Source of the DNA: Rhodopila globiformis
GTDB taxonomy: Bacteria; Pseudomonadota; Alphaproteobacteria; Acetobacterales; Acetobacteraceae
Length of the DNA: 64,000 nt
Direction: 5' to 3'
Assembly (NCBI RefSeq): GCF_002937115.1
Contig: NZ_NHRY01000114.1
Location: 23,238 to 87,237, forward strand
Positions 1 to 8,414 of this stretch are shown one piece after another. The position numbers and the translations under genes were made by a program. The notes beneath the pieces were generated by a model, which saw only the letters and a list, made by a program, of their open reading frames with translations, did not search any database and was not told where the DNA came from. The first letter of the stretch is position 1, and every line of letters begins with the position of its first letter.

Positions 1-261
1 GGATGGGAAGGAAATTTCGAGGTGGAACGGGGATCACCGGTTCTCGACGACTTCATCTCCACCATTGAACAGGACTTCTACAACGGCGCCGCCGCTCAGC
101 CAGGCACGATGTACCAGTACATAACAGAAACGGATGGTTCGGTTTCAACATATCAGTACGACGGAGTGGTTTTCAAGCTTGCCAGCGCCGGTATCTGGAA
201 AGGCGACACGAGCGTAAAGCAAAGGCTGGAATTCTTTGCGACGCGCAAGAGACGCATCTGA
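1..261 (+). CDS. phage tail tube protein, 3' part
   Basis: The reading frame is open from base 1, so the 5' end lies outside the window and about 86 residues are visible. The visible C-terminal part (WEGNFEVERGSPVLDDF at the front, then a Y-rich stretch and a basic end) resembles the Mu gpM / tail-tube family that polymerises inside the contractile sheath. Its stop overlaps the start of the tail-assembly-chaperone frame (TGATG). The position just before the frameshifted chaperone is where a tube gene sits in Mu-like tail operons. Family assignment rests on resemblance plus gene order; the sheath gene would be expected just upstream. Confidence 0.62.
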   Translation, partial: GWEGNFEVERGSPVLDDFISTIEQDFYNGAAAQPGTMYQYITETDGSVSTYQYDGVVFKLASAGIWKGDTSVKQRLEFFATRKRRI

Positions 262-620
262 TGAGCCCGTCACAATCCGTCATTGGTGGTTCGGAACGGA
301 TTATTACGGCGATTGATGCACGAGGACGCAAGCTCACGCTGCGCCAGTTGACCTCGCTAGACACTCTTCGGCTCTTTAAAGCAGCCGGTCCGGACCTGTC
401 CCAGAATACATCATGGCTGTCGATGGCAGGGCTGGCCTTTTCGGTAACGGAGATCGACGGCGTCCCAATACCACGGCCGACAACCGAGACGCAGATTGAA
501 GGCATCGTTGATCGGCTAGGGGACGAGGGGCTTGCAGCAATCGCGGACGCCCTCGAGGAAAGCCAGGGCGAACCGCCGCCGAGAGAACACGTGGGAAACT
601 TGCCCGGCACCCTGTCTTGA
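261..620 (+). CDS. tail assembly chaperone, zero-frame product
   Basis: A 119-residue acidic protein directly after the tail tube gene, overlapping it by one base. By position and size it is the short form of a tail assembly chaperone (lambda gpG / Mu gp41 type), which coats the tape measure before tube polymerisation. Its C-terminus (EESQGEPPPREHVGN and on) is low-complexity and is where ribosomes would shift frame to make the longer form. Recognition is by operon position, size and the frameshift signal rather than by a strong sequence motif. Confidence 0.6.
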   Translation: MSPSQSVIGGSERIITAIDARGRKLTLRQLTSLDTLRLFKAAGPDLSQNTSWLSMAGLAFSVTEIDGVPIPRPTTETQIEGIVDRLGDEGLAAIADALEESQGEPPPREHVGNLPGTLS

Positions 621-772
621 TCGACTGTCTCTACCTGGTTCAAAACGGGGTGCCATTTGACGTTGCCTTTTCGCTCGACGCGGCAGATCGAACCGCTTAC
701 GTTATCGCCATGGGCTGCTTGCATGGAAATCTATTCGACTGGTCAAGCTTCACCTGGATCGAGCCACGATAA
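261..772 (+). CDS. tail assembly chaperone, -1 frameshift long form
   Basis: A -1 shift at GGGAAAC (593-599) leaves the zero frame and continues through 599-772, ending at TAA 770-772. The extension adds about 57 residues starting LARHPVLIDCLYLVQNG and containing PFDVAFSLDAADRTAYVIAM and FDWSSFTWIEPR, a well-behaved protein segment with no ATG start of its own. Making a short and a long chaperone from one gene by -1 frameshifting is conserved in long-tailed phages (G/GT of lambda). The extension could instead be translated separately from TTG 617, but the slippery heptamer is in exact phase with the zero frame. Confidence 0.66.
593..599 (+). other. -1 ribosomal frameshift slippery heptamer
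   Basis: GGGAAAC fits the X XXY YYZ rule, and the zero-frame codons are GGA (594-596) and AAC (597-599), so tandem slippage gives GGG AAA and moves into the frame that stays open to 772. It lies about 20 bases before the zero-frame stop. I did not establish a downstream stimulatory structure. Confidence 0.68.
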
Positions 773-788
773 TTGAGCACGAAATCCT

Positions 789-1694
789 ATGCTCTACACG
801 ACGATTCGCCAAAGGCGGCGGCCGAATATAAATCAGCAGAGGTTTGTTAGCGAAAAGCGAACAACCTGGTTGCGCAGGCTGCAGCGAGCTGTGCGGTTTC
901 CTGGCTATCCCACCGCACCTGCTCGATTCGGGCCTCTTGCCAAACGAAATGCGGAACCCAATGCCAGCCTTGCGGCCACTGTCTCCAATACAAACGCCGC
1001 CAGGCAGTGGCCGACGAAGTCGTACCAGCTGATTGATCTGCCGCGAGTAAAGCGAGGCAGCAGGACCAGTCGCCGCCCTCTGTTTGACAGTGGACCTGCG
1101 CGGCCTCGATTTGTGCCGTACCCGGCTGTTTCTACCCAAAGCCGTTATACTCAGTTCTTGCAGGTCACAACCAGCAATCAGCGGGGCGCCCAGCCGGGTC
1201 GGCTGTCATTCTCGGACTACAGCGGTCGTTCGTTTGACACATACCGCCCGATGACGAGCTGGATACGCCGCCTGTCTTCCAACAAGCGGATCGCGCTCCC
1301 TCGGCGAGAAACATCGCCTCCGTCCACATCCCTCGGTCCGACCAAAGCGGTTTCCGATCTACGGCAGGTTGAAAGCCGGCAGATGGAAACTCGTCTGCCG
1401 CGCTCTGAAGCATCTTGGACTGATATCTCGTTTGCTCCTTCGCCGATCTACAATGAACATGAGGCGCTTCCCTTTAAGATCGAAAGCCTGCCCCCTGCAG
1501 CATCGGACACTATGAACAAAGAAGGCGGGACCCAGTCAAACAAGGCACCTGTCGTTACATTACACCTTGACGGCGCTTCCTTGGGACGATGGGCCGTGGA
1601 TCACCTCGGACGCGTGCTTTCGAGGCCTGCGGCCGGCATGACTGGCGTCGATCCGCGGATCGGCATTCCTAAAAGCCGAGTATCTCCCTTCTAG
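789..1694 (+). CDS. phage protein in the tape-measure position, unusually short
   Basis: This 301-residue, Arg/Ser/Pro-rich protein fills the slot between the frameshifted chaperone and the N-like protein, where Mu/P2-type operons encode the tape measure. Tape measures usually run from about 600 to well over 1000 residues and are helical; this one is mostly polar, has no evident membrane segment, and is hard to call helical. Only the C-terminal segment (VVTLHLDGASLGRWAVDHL, 256-274) looks like a structured ending. It may be a very short tape measure, a degraded one, or an unrelated tail protein. No paralogue is visible in the window. Confidence 0.5.
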   Translation: MLYTTIRQRRRPNINQQRFVSEKRTTWLRRLQRAVRFPGYPTAPARFGPLAKRNAEPNASLAATVSNTNAARQWPTKSYQLIDLPRVKRGSRTSRRPLFDSGPARPRFVPYPAVSTQSRYTQFLQVTTSNQRGAQPGRLSFSDYSGRSFDTYRPMTSWIRRLSSNKRIALPRRETSPPSTSLGPTKAVSDLRQVESRQMETRLPRSEASWTDISFAPSPIYNEHEALPFKIESLPPAASDTMNKEGGTQSNKAPVVTLHLDGASLGRWAVDHLGRVLSRPAAGMTGVDPRIGIPKSRVSPF

Positions 1695-1751
1695 AATCCG
1701 AAGACTTTCTGTCTGCGGTGCCCAACCACTTGATCCCGAGGATAAACAAAG

Positions 1752-2495
1752 ATGCAAGCATCCCCGGTACAGATCGGCGACATCAATCTTCAGGACTTCG
1801 AAATACCCCCATCAATTCGATTTGGTGGGCGCCATAGAGTAGTCATTCATAAACTCTCTGGCGGCAACCGCGTTATTGAGCGGCTCGGCCCAGATGACGG
1901 AGACATATATTTTTCCGGGACGTTTTCCGGCCCTTATGCCGAGGCCAGAATGCGCGCAATGGACAGCCTGAGATTGACCGGTGAGGTCGTATGGCTGACC
2001 TGGGATTCCTTCAGATACCAGGTTATTGTCAGGACATTCGTCGCCAACTTTCATAACCCATGGTGGATACCGTATCAAGTCGGCTGCGTCGTCGTCCAGC
2101 AGCCAGGTGCCAACAATGCCGTAGATCTAATGCTATATCCTAGCGTGGCCGCCGACCTCGCATATGCCGCAGCAGCGGCGATTGGCGCCGGCATCGAGTT
2201 AGGTACCTTGCAAGCGGCCGTGACTGCGTCCAATGCTCTCACCGTGGGAACATCAGATCATTCCCAGAGCATCGCCGCAATAAAATCGTCCGTCGCGAGC
2301 ATTGACCAACGAATTAGCGACGCTTCGAACAGCATGATGTCACAGATCGACGTGAAGGCGGATGCGCCCATTCGTCAGCGGATGTTCGGAAACACAGTAA
2401 CTGCCGCTGGGGCTTTGGCGGCAGCGGTTGTGACCAAAGCATATGTCGGCCGAGTTGGAACGAGCCTCACTTCCGCCGGGGGTTCAGGTGCATAA
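1752..2495 (+). CDS. phage tail protein, Mu gpN / DNA-circularisation-like
   Basis: A 247-residue protein whose first ~120 residues (IPPSIRFGGRHRVVIHKL, FSGPYAEARMRAMDSLR, then WIPYQVGCVVV) resemble the small beta-domain of gpN-type tail proteins that link tail tube and baseplate hub. The rest is an Ala/Ser-rich, probably helical tail ending in a Gly/Ser stretch. It overlaps the next ORF by about 50 bases, typical of tight phage operons. It sits just before the LysM-like and hub genes, as in Mu and P2. Confidence 0.58.
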   Translation: MQASPVQIGDINLQDFEIPPSIRFGGRHRVVIHKLSGGNRVIERLGPDDGDIYFSGTFSGPYAEARMRAMDSLRLTGEVVWLTWDSFRYQVIVRTFVANFHNPWWIPYQVGCVVVQQPGANNAVDLMLYPSVAADLAYAAAAAIGAGIELGTLQAAVTASNALTVGTSDHSQSIAAIKSSVASIDQRISDASNSMMSQIDVKADAPIRQRMFGNTVTAAGALAAAVVTKAYVGRVGTSLTSAGGSGA

Positions 2496-2673
2496 TCTCA
2501 CGACCATCGATGGCAACCTGTTTGCAATTGCAGCGTCTGAGCTGGGCGACGCACTGCAGTGGATTAATATTGCGAAGATAAATGGCTTGTCGGATCCTAT
2601 GCTCTCCGGTGAGAAACAAATCGTCATCCCGGATTTCTCAAGCGCTTTCTCCGATGGCATCGGACCGCAGTAA
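2443..2673 (+). CDS. LysM-like tail protein (gpX type)
   Basis: A 76-residue protein with a single LysM-like fold: VHNLTTIDGNLFAIAASELG, then INIAKINGLSDP, then QIVIPDF. In P2-type phages the small gpX protein has this architecture and precedes the hub protein, as here. Its start overlaps the preceding gene, and its stop abuts the GTG start of the next. LysM domains bind peptidoglycan-type polymers, though in this setting the role is probably structural, at the tube-hub junction. Confidence 0.66.
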   Translation: MSAELERASLPPGVQVHNLTTIDGNLFAIAASELGDALQWINIAKINGLSDPMLSGEKQIVIPDFSSAFSDGIGPQ

Positions 2674-3729
2674 GTGCTCGGAGCATCCGTTTCTACGACC
2701 CGACCTGCCGTAACTATTGACGGATTTGCGGTCCCGGGCCTATTGTCGGCAACCTTCACTTCAACCAACAGCTTCTCGGCCGATTGCTACTCTCTGACGT
2801 TTGCCATGGGCGTCCCGCCTCTTCGGGACATCTACTACTGGTCGACCCTGTCGTCTGGCTGCGTGAACGTGGTCATCGCGAATGTCATGGGTCCGCCGCC
2901 GGCAAGTCTGATCACTGGCATGATCGACACGGTCTGCATCGATGCGACAAGGGGAACAGCTTCGGTTGAGGGTCGAGATCTGTCTGCGTCGCTGGTGGAC
3001 TCCTATCGACAGTTAGACTTCGTGAACCAAACCGCGTCCCAGGTAGTGGCCACCATTGCAAACTGGCATAGTCTCGAAGCAATCGTGACGCCTACGTCAG
3101 GTAATACCGGCCGGTACTTTGGTGAAGGATATACGCGCCTGTCGACAGGCCTCTACTCACGCCTATGTTCTGACTGGGATCTCGTGGTCCAGCTTGCTCG
3201 CGAAAGCAACTTCGACGCCTTTGTCCAGGACAACAGCTTGTTTTTCCAGCCAGCGACGACGGTGCCGCTGAACGTGGTCAACATCGTAGCAAGCGATCTC
3301 GTAAGTCTGCGCCTCGACCGAGCGCTGGGAATGTCGCGCAACGCCACGGTGAGAATGCAATCCTGGAATTGCCAGAACATGGTCCCCTATATCAGCGGCG
3401 CAGCGGGACCAGTTTCTACCGACGCCGCGTTGTCATCTGGCACTGGGGGACAGCCATATCTCTTTTCGGCATCCAATTTTACATCTGCTCAGGTGACGCA
3501 GTCCGCGGCAAGATATGCGGCTGAGATCAGCCGCTTGCAGACCACTTTGCAGCTGGAGATGCCGCTGAATCTCGCGCTCGCGCCGCGTACTGGACTGATG
3601 ATGAGCCAGACCGGGTCGCCTCTGGATGGCCTCTATCGTGTCGAAAGCGTCGAACGTTACTACAACTCCGTCACTGGATCCAGGCAGTCCGTGATAGCGG
3701 TGCCAGTGGCCGATCTCTTTCAAGTCTAG
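2674..3729 (+). CDS. baseplate hub protein (gpD / gp44 family)
   Basis: A 351-residue protein starting at GTG directly after the LysM gene. The early part (AVTIDGFAVPGLLSATFTST, ITGMIDTV) and the middle region (FDAFVQDNSLFFQPA) are consistent with late-control-D / Mu gp44 hub proteins, which form the trimeric base under the tail tube and carry the spike. The C-terminus (LYRVESVERYYN) matches the usual domain that contacts the spike. Gene order X-D-V matches P2 and Mu. Confidence 0.68.
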   Translation: MLGASVSTTRPAVTIDGFAVPGLLSATFTSTNSFSADCYSLTFAMGVPPLRDIYYWSTLSSGCVNVVIANVMGPPPASLITGMIDTVCIDATRGTASVEGRDLSASLVDSYRQLDFVNQTASQVVATIANWHSLEAIVTPTSGNTGRYFGEGYTRLSTGLYSRLCSDWDLVVQLARESNFDAFVQDNSLFFQPATTVPLNVVNIVASDLVSLRLDRALGMSRNATVRMQSWNCQNMVPYISGAAGPVSTDAALSSGTGGQPYLFSASNFTSAQVTQSAARYAAEISRLQTTLQLEMPLNLALAPRTGLMMSQTGSPLDGLYRVESVERYYNSVTGSRQSVIAVPVADLFQV

Positions 3730-3753
3730 CCGAAGTTCGCATAGGTACAGGGC

Positions 3754-4275
3754 ATGATGGGCGACCGTTTGATCAACGCACTCAAATCGCATGCGTGGAG
3801 CCTGGACCATACCGGAGGCCAGGTGAAATTCGGTACTGTCACCTCGGTTGACTATCAGACTGCCATGGCCCGAGTGCAAATCCAACCGGATGGTGTTCTA
3901 TCGGGTTGGTTGCCAATGTTATCGCATTGGGTGGGCAACGGCTGGGGAATGGTCTGTCCGCCCAACCCGGGAGATCAGGTTCTGCTGATTCCGCAGGAGG
4001 GAGACATCGAGCAGGGTATCATCGTCGGTCGTGCCTTTTCAAACGGTCAGCGTCCGCCGGTGGCACCCGGAAACGAGTTTTGGCTGGTTCATCAAACCGG
4101 CAGCTTCCTCAAGCTGTGCAATGACGGCACCATCCGCATGAACGGTGACCTGCATGTCCAGGGCGAAGTCTACGATCGCGATGGATCATTGTCGAGCCTG
4201 CGCGCAGCCTACGACGGTCATACCCACCAGATACCGTCTGGCGGCGCAACCACGGGTCCCTCCAAATTGGTCTAG
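3754..4275 (+). CDS. baseplate spike protein (gpV / gp45 family)
   Basis: A 173-residue protein with an N-terminal OB-like region (GTVTSVDYQTAMARVQI, NPGDQVLLIP) followed by a short beta-helix-like tail. Near the end it has GHTHQIPSGGATTGPS (about 154-169); the H-T-H there matches the metal-coordinating HxH of the P2 gpV tip. The product is the membrane-piercing needle of contractile tails. Two ATGs overlap the start (3754 and 3757); either gives the same protein to within one residue. Confidence 0.78.
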   Translation: MMGDRLINALKSHAWSLDHTGGQVKFGTVTSVDYQTAMARVQIQPDGVLSGWLPMLSHWVGNGWGMVCPPNPGDQVLLIPQEGDIEQGIIVGRAFSNGQRPPVAPGNEFWLVHQTGSFLKLCNDGTIRMNGDLHVQGEVYDRDGSLSSLRAAYDGHTHQIPSGGATTGPSKLV

Positions 4276-4295
4276 CCAGAGCAAAGGAACCATAG

Positions 4296-4667
4296 ATGAA
4301 CGACCTCCTTCTGGAATGGGGCGGAGATCTGACGGTTGGTAGCACTGGAGATCTCGCGCTTGCAGCTGGATCCGACATGACAGATCGGCGCGTGCGCAGA
4401 CGTCTGCTGACAAACGGCGGTGACTATATCTGGCATCTCGACTACGGAGGTGGGCTAGGCCAATTCGTGGGAACTCCGGCAAAGCCTGCGGACATCGAAT
4501 CGGTCGTCAGGGCACAGCTAAACCTGGAAGCGGCAGTTTCTTCCGCGCCGCCCCCGCAGGTAAGCACCAGAATCGCCGATGCAGCCAACGGTATCGTAAT
4601 TGCTGATATCTCCTACGTTGATGCCTCATCTGGCTCCTCAAACCAGCTCAGTGTAAGCTCCAGTTGA
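4296..4667 (+). CDS. baseplate wedge protein gp25-like (gpW / gp46)
   Basis: A 123-residue protein of the T4 gp25/P2 gpW family. It has the typical acidic-glycine N-terminal segment (GDLTVGSTGDLALAAGSD), then RRRLLTNGGDYIWHLDYGGGL, the conserved region that anchors sheath and wedge. It lies between the spike and baseplate J genes, the family's standard position, and its stop overlaps the J start. Confidence 0.75.
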   Translation: MNDLLLEWGGDLTVGSTGDLALAAGSDMTDRRVRRRLLTNGGDYIWHLDYGGGLGQFVGTPAKPADIESVVRAQLNLEAAVSSAPPPQVSTRIADAANGIVIADISYVDASSGSSNQLSVSSS

Positions 4668-5809
4668 GTAACATGAATCTTTCACTCAAAACGTTCGCAC
4701 TGCTGATTGAGGATATGGGAGCCGCGCTGCAAAGCTCAGCTACGGTACTGATAGATGTATCCGTAGGCTCGGTCATTCGAGCCATTTTTGAGGCCAATGC
4801 TTCAGTCGCCTTGTGGATGCAGTGGCTGATCCTCCAGGTCCTGCAAACCACAAGGGCGGCAACCTCGAATGGCGCCGATCTGGACAGCTGGATGCAGGAT
4901 TTTTGCCTGACACGACTGCCGGCATCTCCATCATCAGGGACCGTGCTGTTCTCCCGTTTTGCCAACTCGTTGCCGGCGCTCGTACCTGTTGGGTCGGTTG
5001 TCAAAACGACAGATGGTGCACTTAGCTTTGCGGTAAGTGAAGACGACACGTCTTCTATCTGGAGTGCGTCGCAGTCCGGCTATGTCATTCCAAGTGGTGT
5101 CAGCAATGCCATTCTGCCGGTGACCTGCACGTCCAGCGGAGCCGCCGGAAATGTGCTTGCAGGTGCAATCTCCATCATAGCGGCTTCGCTGCCGGGCATC
5201 GATTGCGTTACAAACGCCAATCCGTTCGTCAACGGAGTCGATGCCGAGAGCGACGAGGCGTTTCGCCTAAGATTCCAAAACTACCTGGGAAGCCGATCAC
5301 GTGCCACCTTGGCTGCGATAACGAATGCCGTTGCAAACGTGCAGCAAGGCCTGGACGTCCTTATCCAGGAAAACATCGCTGCTGATGGAAGCGCGAGGTT
5401 AGGATGTTTTGTCGTAACGGTTGACGATGGGTCTGGGCACCCATCGGCAAACCTCCTGACTGTGGTTGCTTCGGCGGTTGACGCGGTTCGGCCAATCGGA
5501 ACAACGTTCTTCGTCCTGCCCCCGACAGTGATGGTAGCCAACGTCACGTTGTGCATTACCTTGCGCCAATCTAACGACTCGACGACCTACCTGTCTCAGG
5601 TCCAGGCATTGGTTGCTGATTATCTTAACAAGCTGACGATAGGCCGGGTTGCCTCGATTACCCGGGTCGCACGAAGCGCTTATATGGCCAACCCAAACAT
5701 CGACAATGTCAGCGGCGTGCTGCTGAATGGGCTTCCGTCTGATATCGTTCCGCCGGCTCGTACCGTCATACGGGCCGGAACCGTTACGGTGACCGTCAAT
5801 GGTGGGTGA
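4664..5809 (+). CDS. baseplate J-like protein (gpJ / gp47)
   Basis: A 381-residue baseplate-assembly protein. Visible family features are the N-terminal helical region with LDSWMQDFCLTRLPASPSSG, the ESDEAFRLRFQNYLGSRSRA block (about 190-209), and the VDDGSGHPSANLL segment. The J protein forms the outer baseplate ring onto which fibres dock. The start is TTG 4664 overlapping the previous stop, or ATG 4673; the overlap favours translational coupling. It overlaps the following gene by 11 bases. Confidence 0.8.
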   Translation: MSNMNLSLKTFALLIEDMGAALQSSATVLIDVSVGSVIRAIFEANASVALWMQWLILQVLQTTRAATSNGADLDSWMQDFCLTRLPASPSSGTVLFSRFANSLPALVPVGSVVKTTDGALSFAVSEDDTSSIWSASQSGYVIPSGVSNAILPVTCTSSGAAGNVLAGAISIIAASLPGIDCVTNANPFVNGVDAESDEAFRLRFQNYLGSRSRATLAAITNAVANVQQGLDVLIQENIAADGSARLGCFVVTVDDGSGHPSANLLTVVASAVDAVRPIGTTFFVLPPTVMVANVTLCITLRQSNDSTTYLSQVQALVADYLNKLTIGRVASITRVARSAYMANPNIDNVSGVLLNGLPSDIVPPARTVIRAGTVTVTVNGG

Positions 5810-6482
5810 CCTTAAAGACTTCGTTCTTCGACTGAAGACTGTTCTTCCGAAGCGGTGGTTCGGCGAAGAGACCCCTAATCTTGACGCCATCCTCAGCGCA
5901 GTTGCGACGCCGTGGGTGTGGTTGTACGACCTTCTGGCATACGTCGCCCAGCAAGCCCGTATCACAACGGCGTCCGACGTTTGGCTCGATATGGCCGCGG
6001 TGGACTATTTCGGCAGTGGAGTGCAACGCAAGCCGGGCGAGGCCGATACTTTCTTCCGGGCTCGCATCAAGAAGGCGTTGCTTCGCGATGCAACGACCCG
6101 GACCGCGATCACGGCCGGCATTCGCGATGTCTGCGGCTCCGAACCGGACATTTTTGAGCCAGCAAGAACTGCCGACACCGGAGCCTACGGATCATTCCTC
6201 GGCGCCGCCAACTGTCCTTGCTATGGGATGGCCTATGGCCAGGCGGGCGGTTGGGGGAATCTTCACCTGCCGCTCCAGTTTTTCATTACTGTAAAGCGTC
6301 CAGCTGCACCGGGCGTTGCCACGCTGGCGGGGTACGGGATTACAACCGGTGCATATAGCGGCGGCTCCATTTCATATGTTGATCTCTCCGGCCTGCCGGG
6401 TGAGATCACCGACGACGACATCAGGTCAGCACTTCTGAGCCTCCTGCCCGTCAATGCTACTGCCTGGCTACAAATTATCTGA
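5799..6482 (+). CDS. tail protein I (gpI / gp48, DUF2313-like)
   Basis: A 227-residue protein following baseplate J and overlapping it. The N-terminal region has KRWFGEETPNLDAILSA and AVDYFGSGVQRKPGEADTFF, characteristic of phage tail I / Mu gp48 proteins that cap the baseplate and connect fibres. The C-terminus ends in a hydrophobic INATAWLQII-like tail (visible as PVNATAWLQII). It is the last conserved baseplate gene before the fibre cassette. Confidence 0.68.
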   Translation: MVGDLKDFVLRLKTVLPKRWFGEETPNLDAILSAVATPWVWLYDLLAYVAQQARITTASDVWLDMAAVDYFGSGVQRKPGEADTFFRARIKKALLRDATTRTAITAGIRDVCGSEPDIFEPARTADTGAYGSFLGAANCPCYGMAYGQAGGWGNLHLPLQFFITVKRPAAPGVATLAGYGITTGAYSGGSISYVDLSGLPGEITDDDIRSALLSLLPVNATAWLQII

Positions 6483-6514
6483 TTATCAACCGTAATGAGC
6501 GGCGAGAGTTTCGT

Positions 6515-7774
6515 ATGGATCGTACCATCGTCTACCCGGGTGCCATTCCGTTGGACACGGACTTGCTTTCCATCAACAAAAACACCATGATCGGACTGGG
6601 ATTTCTCGCCCAGGCGGTTCTTGGCACCAACACGGTGGTAGACGGGCTGGCATGCCAGCCGACAACGCCCGCATCGATGAGTGTGACGATTGGCGGCGGC
6701 AGCATTACGCAACTCGCCTTTATCGACAGCCAGGCTTATGGATCCATCCCTGCCGATACCAGCGCGGCTATCATCAAGATGGGCATCAATCCCTGGCCCA
6801 CCACGCTCACGCTGACGGCTCCATCAAGCGTTGGGCAATCGATAGCCTATCTGGTACAGGCCGCGTTCCAGGAACAGGATGATAACCCGGTTGTGCTGCC
6901 TTACTACAATGCAAGCAACCCAGCACAATCATTCAGCGGCCCTTCCAATTCCGGGGCTGCCCAGAATACCCTTCGCGCGCAAACATTGGTCGTCCAGCTG
7001 AAGGCCGGCATTCCCGCGAACTCTGGCAGTCAGATTACGCCTACGGCGGATGCCGGCTGGATAGGGCTCTATCAGATCGTGGTTGCGTATGGCCAGACGG
7101 AGATCGACGGCGGAAACGGACAGATTTCGGTCGTTCCGACCGCGCCGTTCCTGACCTGGAAACTACCCGCGTTGCGCCCGGGATTTGGCTCCGGCGTGCA
7201 GAGTTTCACGAGTTCAGGAAACTTTACTGTGCCTCCGGGCGTTACCCAGGTCGAGGTAGAGGTTTGGGGTGGTGGATCAGGAAGTTATGCCTCGGCTCCC
7301 GGGCAGGCTAGCGGCGGAGGCGCTGGCGGTGGATATGCGAAGAAACTTGTTACCGGACTCACACCAGGCCAAATCGTTCCCGTTACGGTCGGCGCCGGCG
7401 GGTCGGGCGGGACAACCGGGGGAACAGCGCCTACAGCTGGTGGCACCTCAAGTTTCGGGCCATTTGTCAGTGCTAAAGGAGGCAGCCTGAACTCCCAGGC
7501 AACTGTCTCCGCGCCGCAAAATGGCGCTACCCCGCCAGGCTATGGGGTGGGAGGGGACGTCAATCTTACAGGGTCCGCGGGGCAGGCGGGACTCCTGAAC
7601 CAGGGCGGAATGGGAGGGGGCGCCCCAATGGGCGGCTCGCAGAACAGCGGAACGATTGGGAACCCTGGCACGTTCCCTGGTGGAGGCGCGGCTGGCGCCG
7701 GAACCGGCGCGAACAGCAACACTGCGTATCCCGGAGCAAGTGGTGGCGGCGGGCTTGTCGTCGTCCGATACTGA
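6515..7774 (+). CDS. glycine-rich tail fibre / receptor-binding protein
   Basis: A 419-residue fibre. The first ~220 residues look like a baseplate-attachment and shaft region. The remainder is very rich in Gly and Ser (GGGAGGGYAKK, GGTTGGTAPTAGGTSS, GGGAAGAGTGA) and ends GGGGLVVVRY. The end, with its beta-strand motif before a Gly-rich block, resembles the polyglycine-sandwich receptor-binding domains of T4-like gp38 adhesins, so it probably contacts the host surface. Similarity to gp38 is by composition and layout only. It is the first of a consecutive set of fibre genes. Confidence 0.62.
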   Translation: MDRTIVYPGAIPLDTDLLSINKNTMIGLGFLAQAVLGTNTVVDGLACQPTTPASMSVTIGGGSITQLAFIDSQAYGSIPADTSAAIIKMGINPWPTTLTLTAPSSVGQSIAYLVQAAFQEQDDNPVVLPYYNASNPAQSFSGPSNSGAAQNTLRAQTLVVQLKAGIPANSGSQITPTADAGWIGLYQIVVAYGQTEIDGGNGQISVVPTAPFLTWKLPALRPGFGSGVQSFTSSGNFTVPPGVTQVEVEVWGGGSGSYASAPGQASGGGAGGGYAKKLVTGLTPGQIVPVTVGAGGSGGTTGGTAPTAGGTSSFGPFVSAKGGSLNSQATVSAPQNGATPPGYGVGGDVNLTGSAGQAGLLNQGGMGGGAPMGGSQNSGTIGNPGTFPGGGAAGAGTGANSNTAYPGASGGGGLVVVRY

Positions 7775-7843
7775 GTCAGGATTTGCCTGTCTCAAGCGAC
7801 AATTTACCTTTCTTCCTCTGATACCAGAACAATTGGATCTGCC

Positions 7844-8329
7844 ATGCCAACCCCAGCAAGCCATGTCTGGAAGCCAAGCCATGCCCGTGTGGCAACCATT
7901 GACTCATTCGTCGCAGTTCCGCGCGGAACGACTGCCGTCGCCCCTGCTCCGCTGAACTGGCCGACGAAGGATCCGGGTGACGTCCTGGATTATATATTGG
8001 ATATCACACCAGCCGTTATTGGCAACGATGGCGACGGCATTGCGACGCTGGATGTCGGCATCTTGCCGTCCAACCCGGGCGACCTCGTGATGCAAAGTTC
8101 AACAGCGGATGGTACACGGATTGTCCTGTGGCTTTCCGGCGGCCAAGCCGGAACGGTGTATTCAATTACATTCAATATAACAACGACAAACGGGCGCTCA
8201 CTGCAAAGAAGCGTCCTGCTGCCGGTGCTGCTATTGTCGATACCGGAGGTCCCGGCAGATGCCTTACTGACTTCGGCAGGCATCATGCTGACCGATCAAA
8301 ATGGCAATCCTCTGCTGATAAGCAGCTAG
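7844..8329 (+). CDS. fibre-associated phage protein, 161 aa
   Basis: A short beta-rich protein with PTKDPGDVLDYILDITPAVI followed by IATLDVGILPSNPGDL and VLWLSGGQAGTVYSITFNIT. The pattern suggests one beta-sandwich (Ig-like) domain. It lies between a receptor-binding fibre and the long repeat fibre, so an adaptor or chaperone role for fibre attachment is likely. I cannot name a family confidently. Confidence 0.55.
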   Translation: MPTPASHVWKPSHARVATIDSFVAVPRGTTAVAPAPLNWPTKDPGDVLDYILDITPAVIGNDGDGIATLDVGILPSNPGDLVMQSSTADGTRIVLWLSGGQAGTVYSITFNITTTNGRSLQRSVLLPVLLLSIPEVPADALLTSAGIMLTDQNGNPLLISS

Positions 8330-8414
8330 CGGGCGAAGAGCCTGGTCCTTACGACAATAGCAAGTATTGGCGCAGCGCCGCCGAGGCGGAGAAGCGGCCG
8401 GAAAGTAATGTTTA

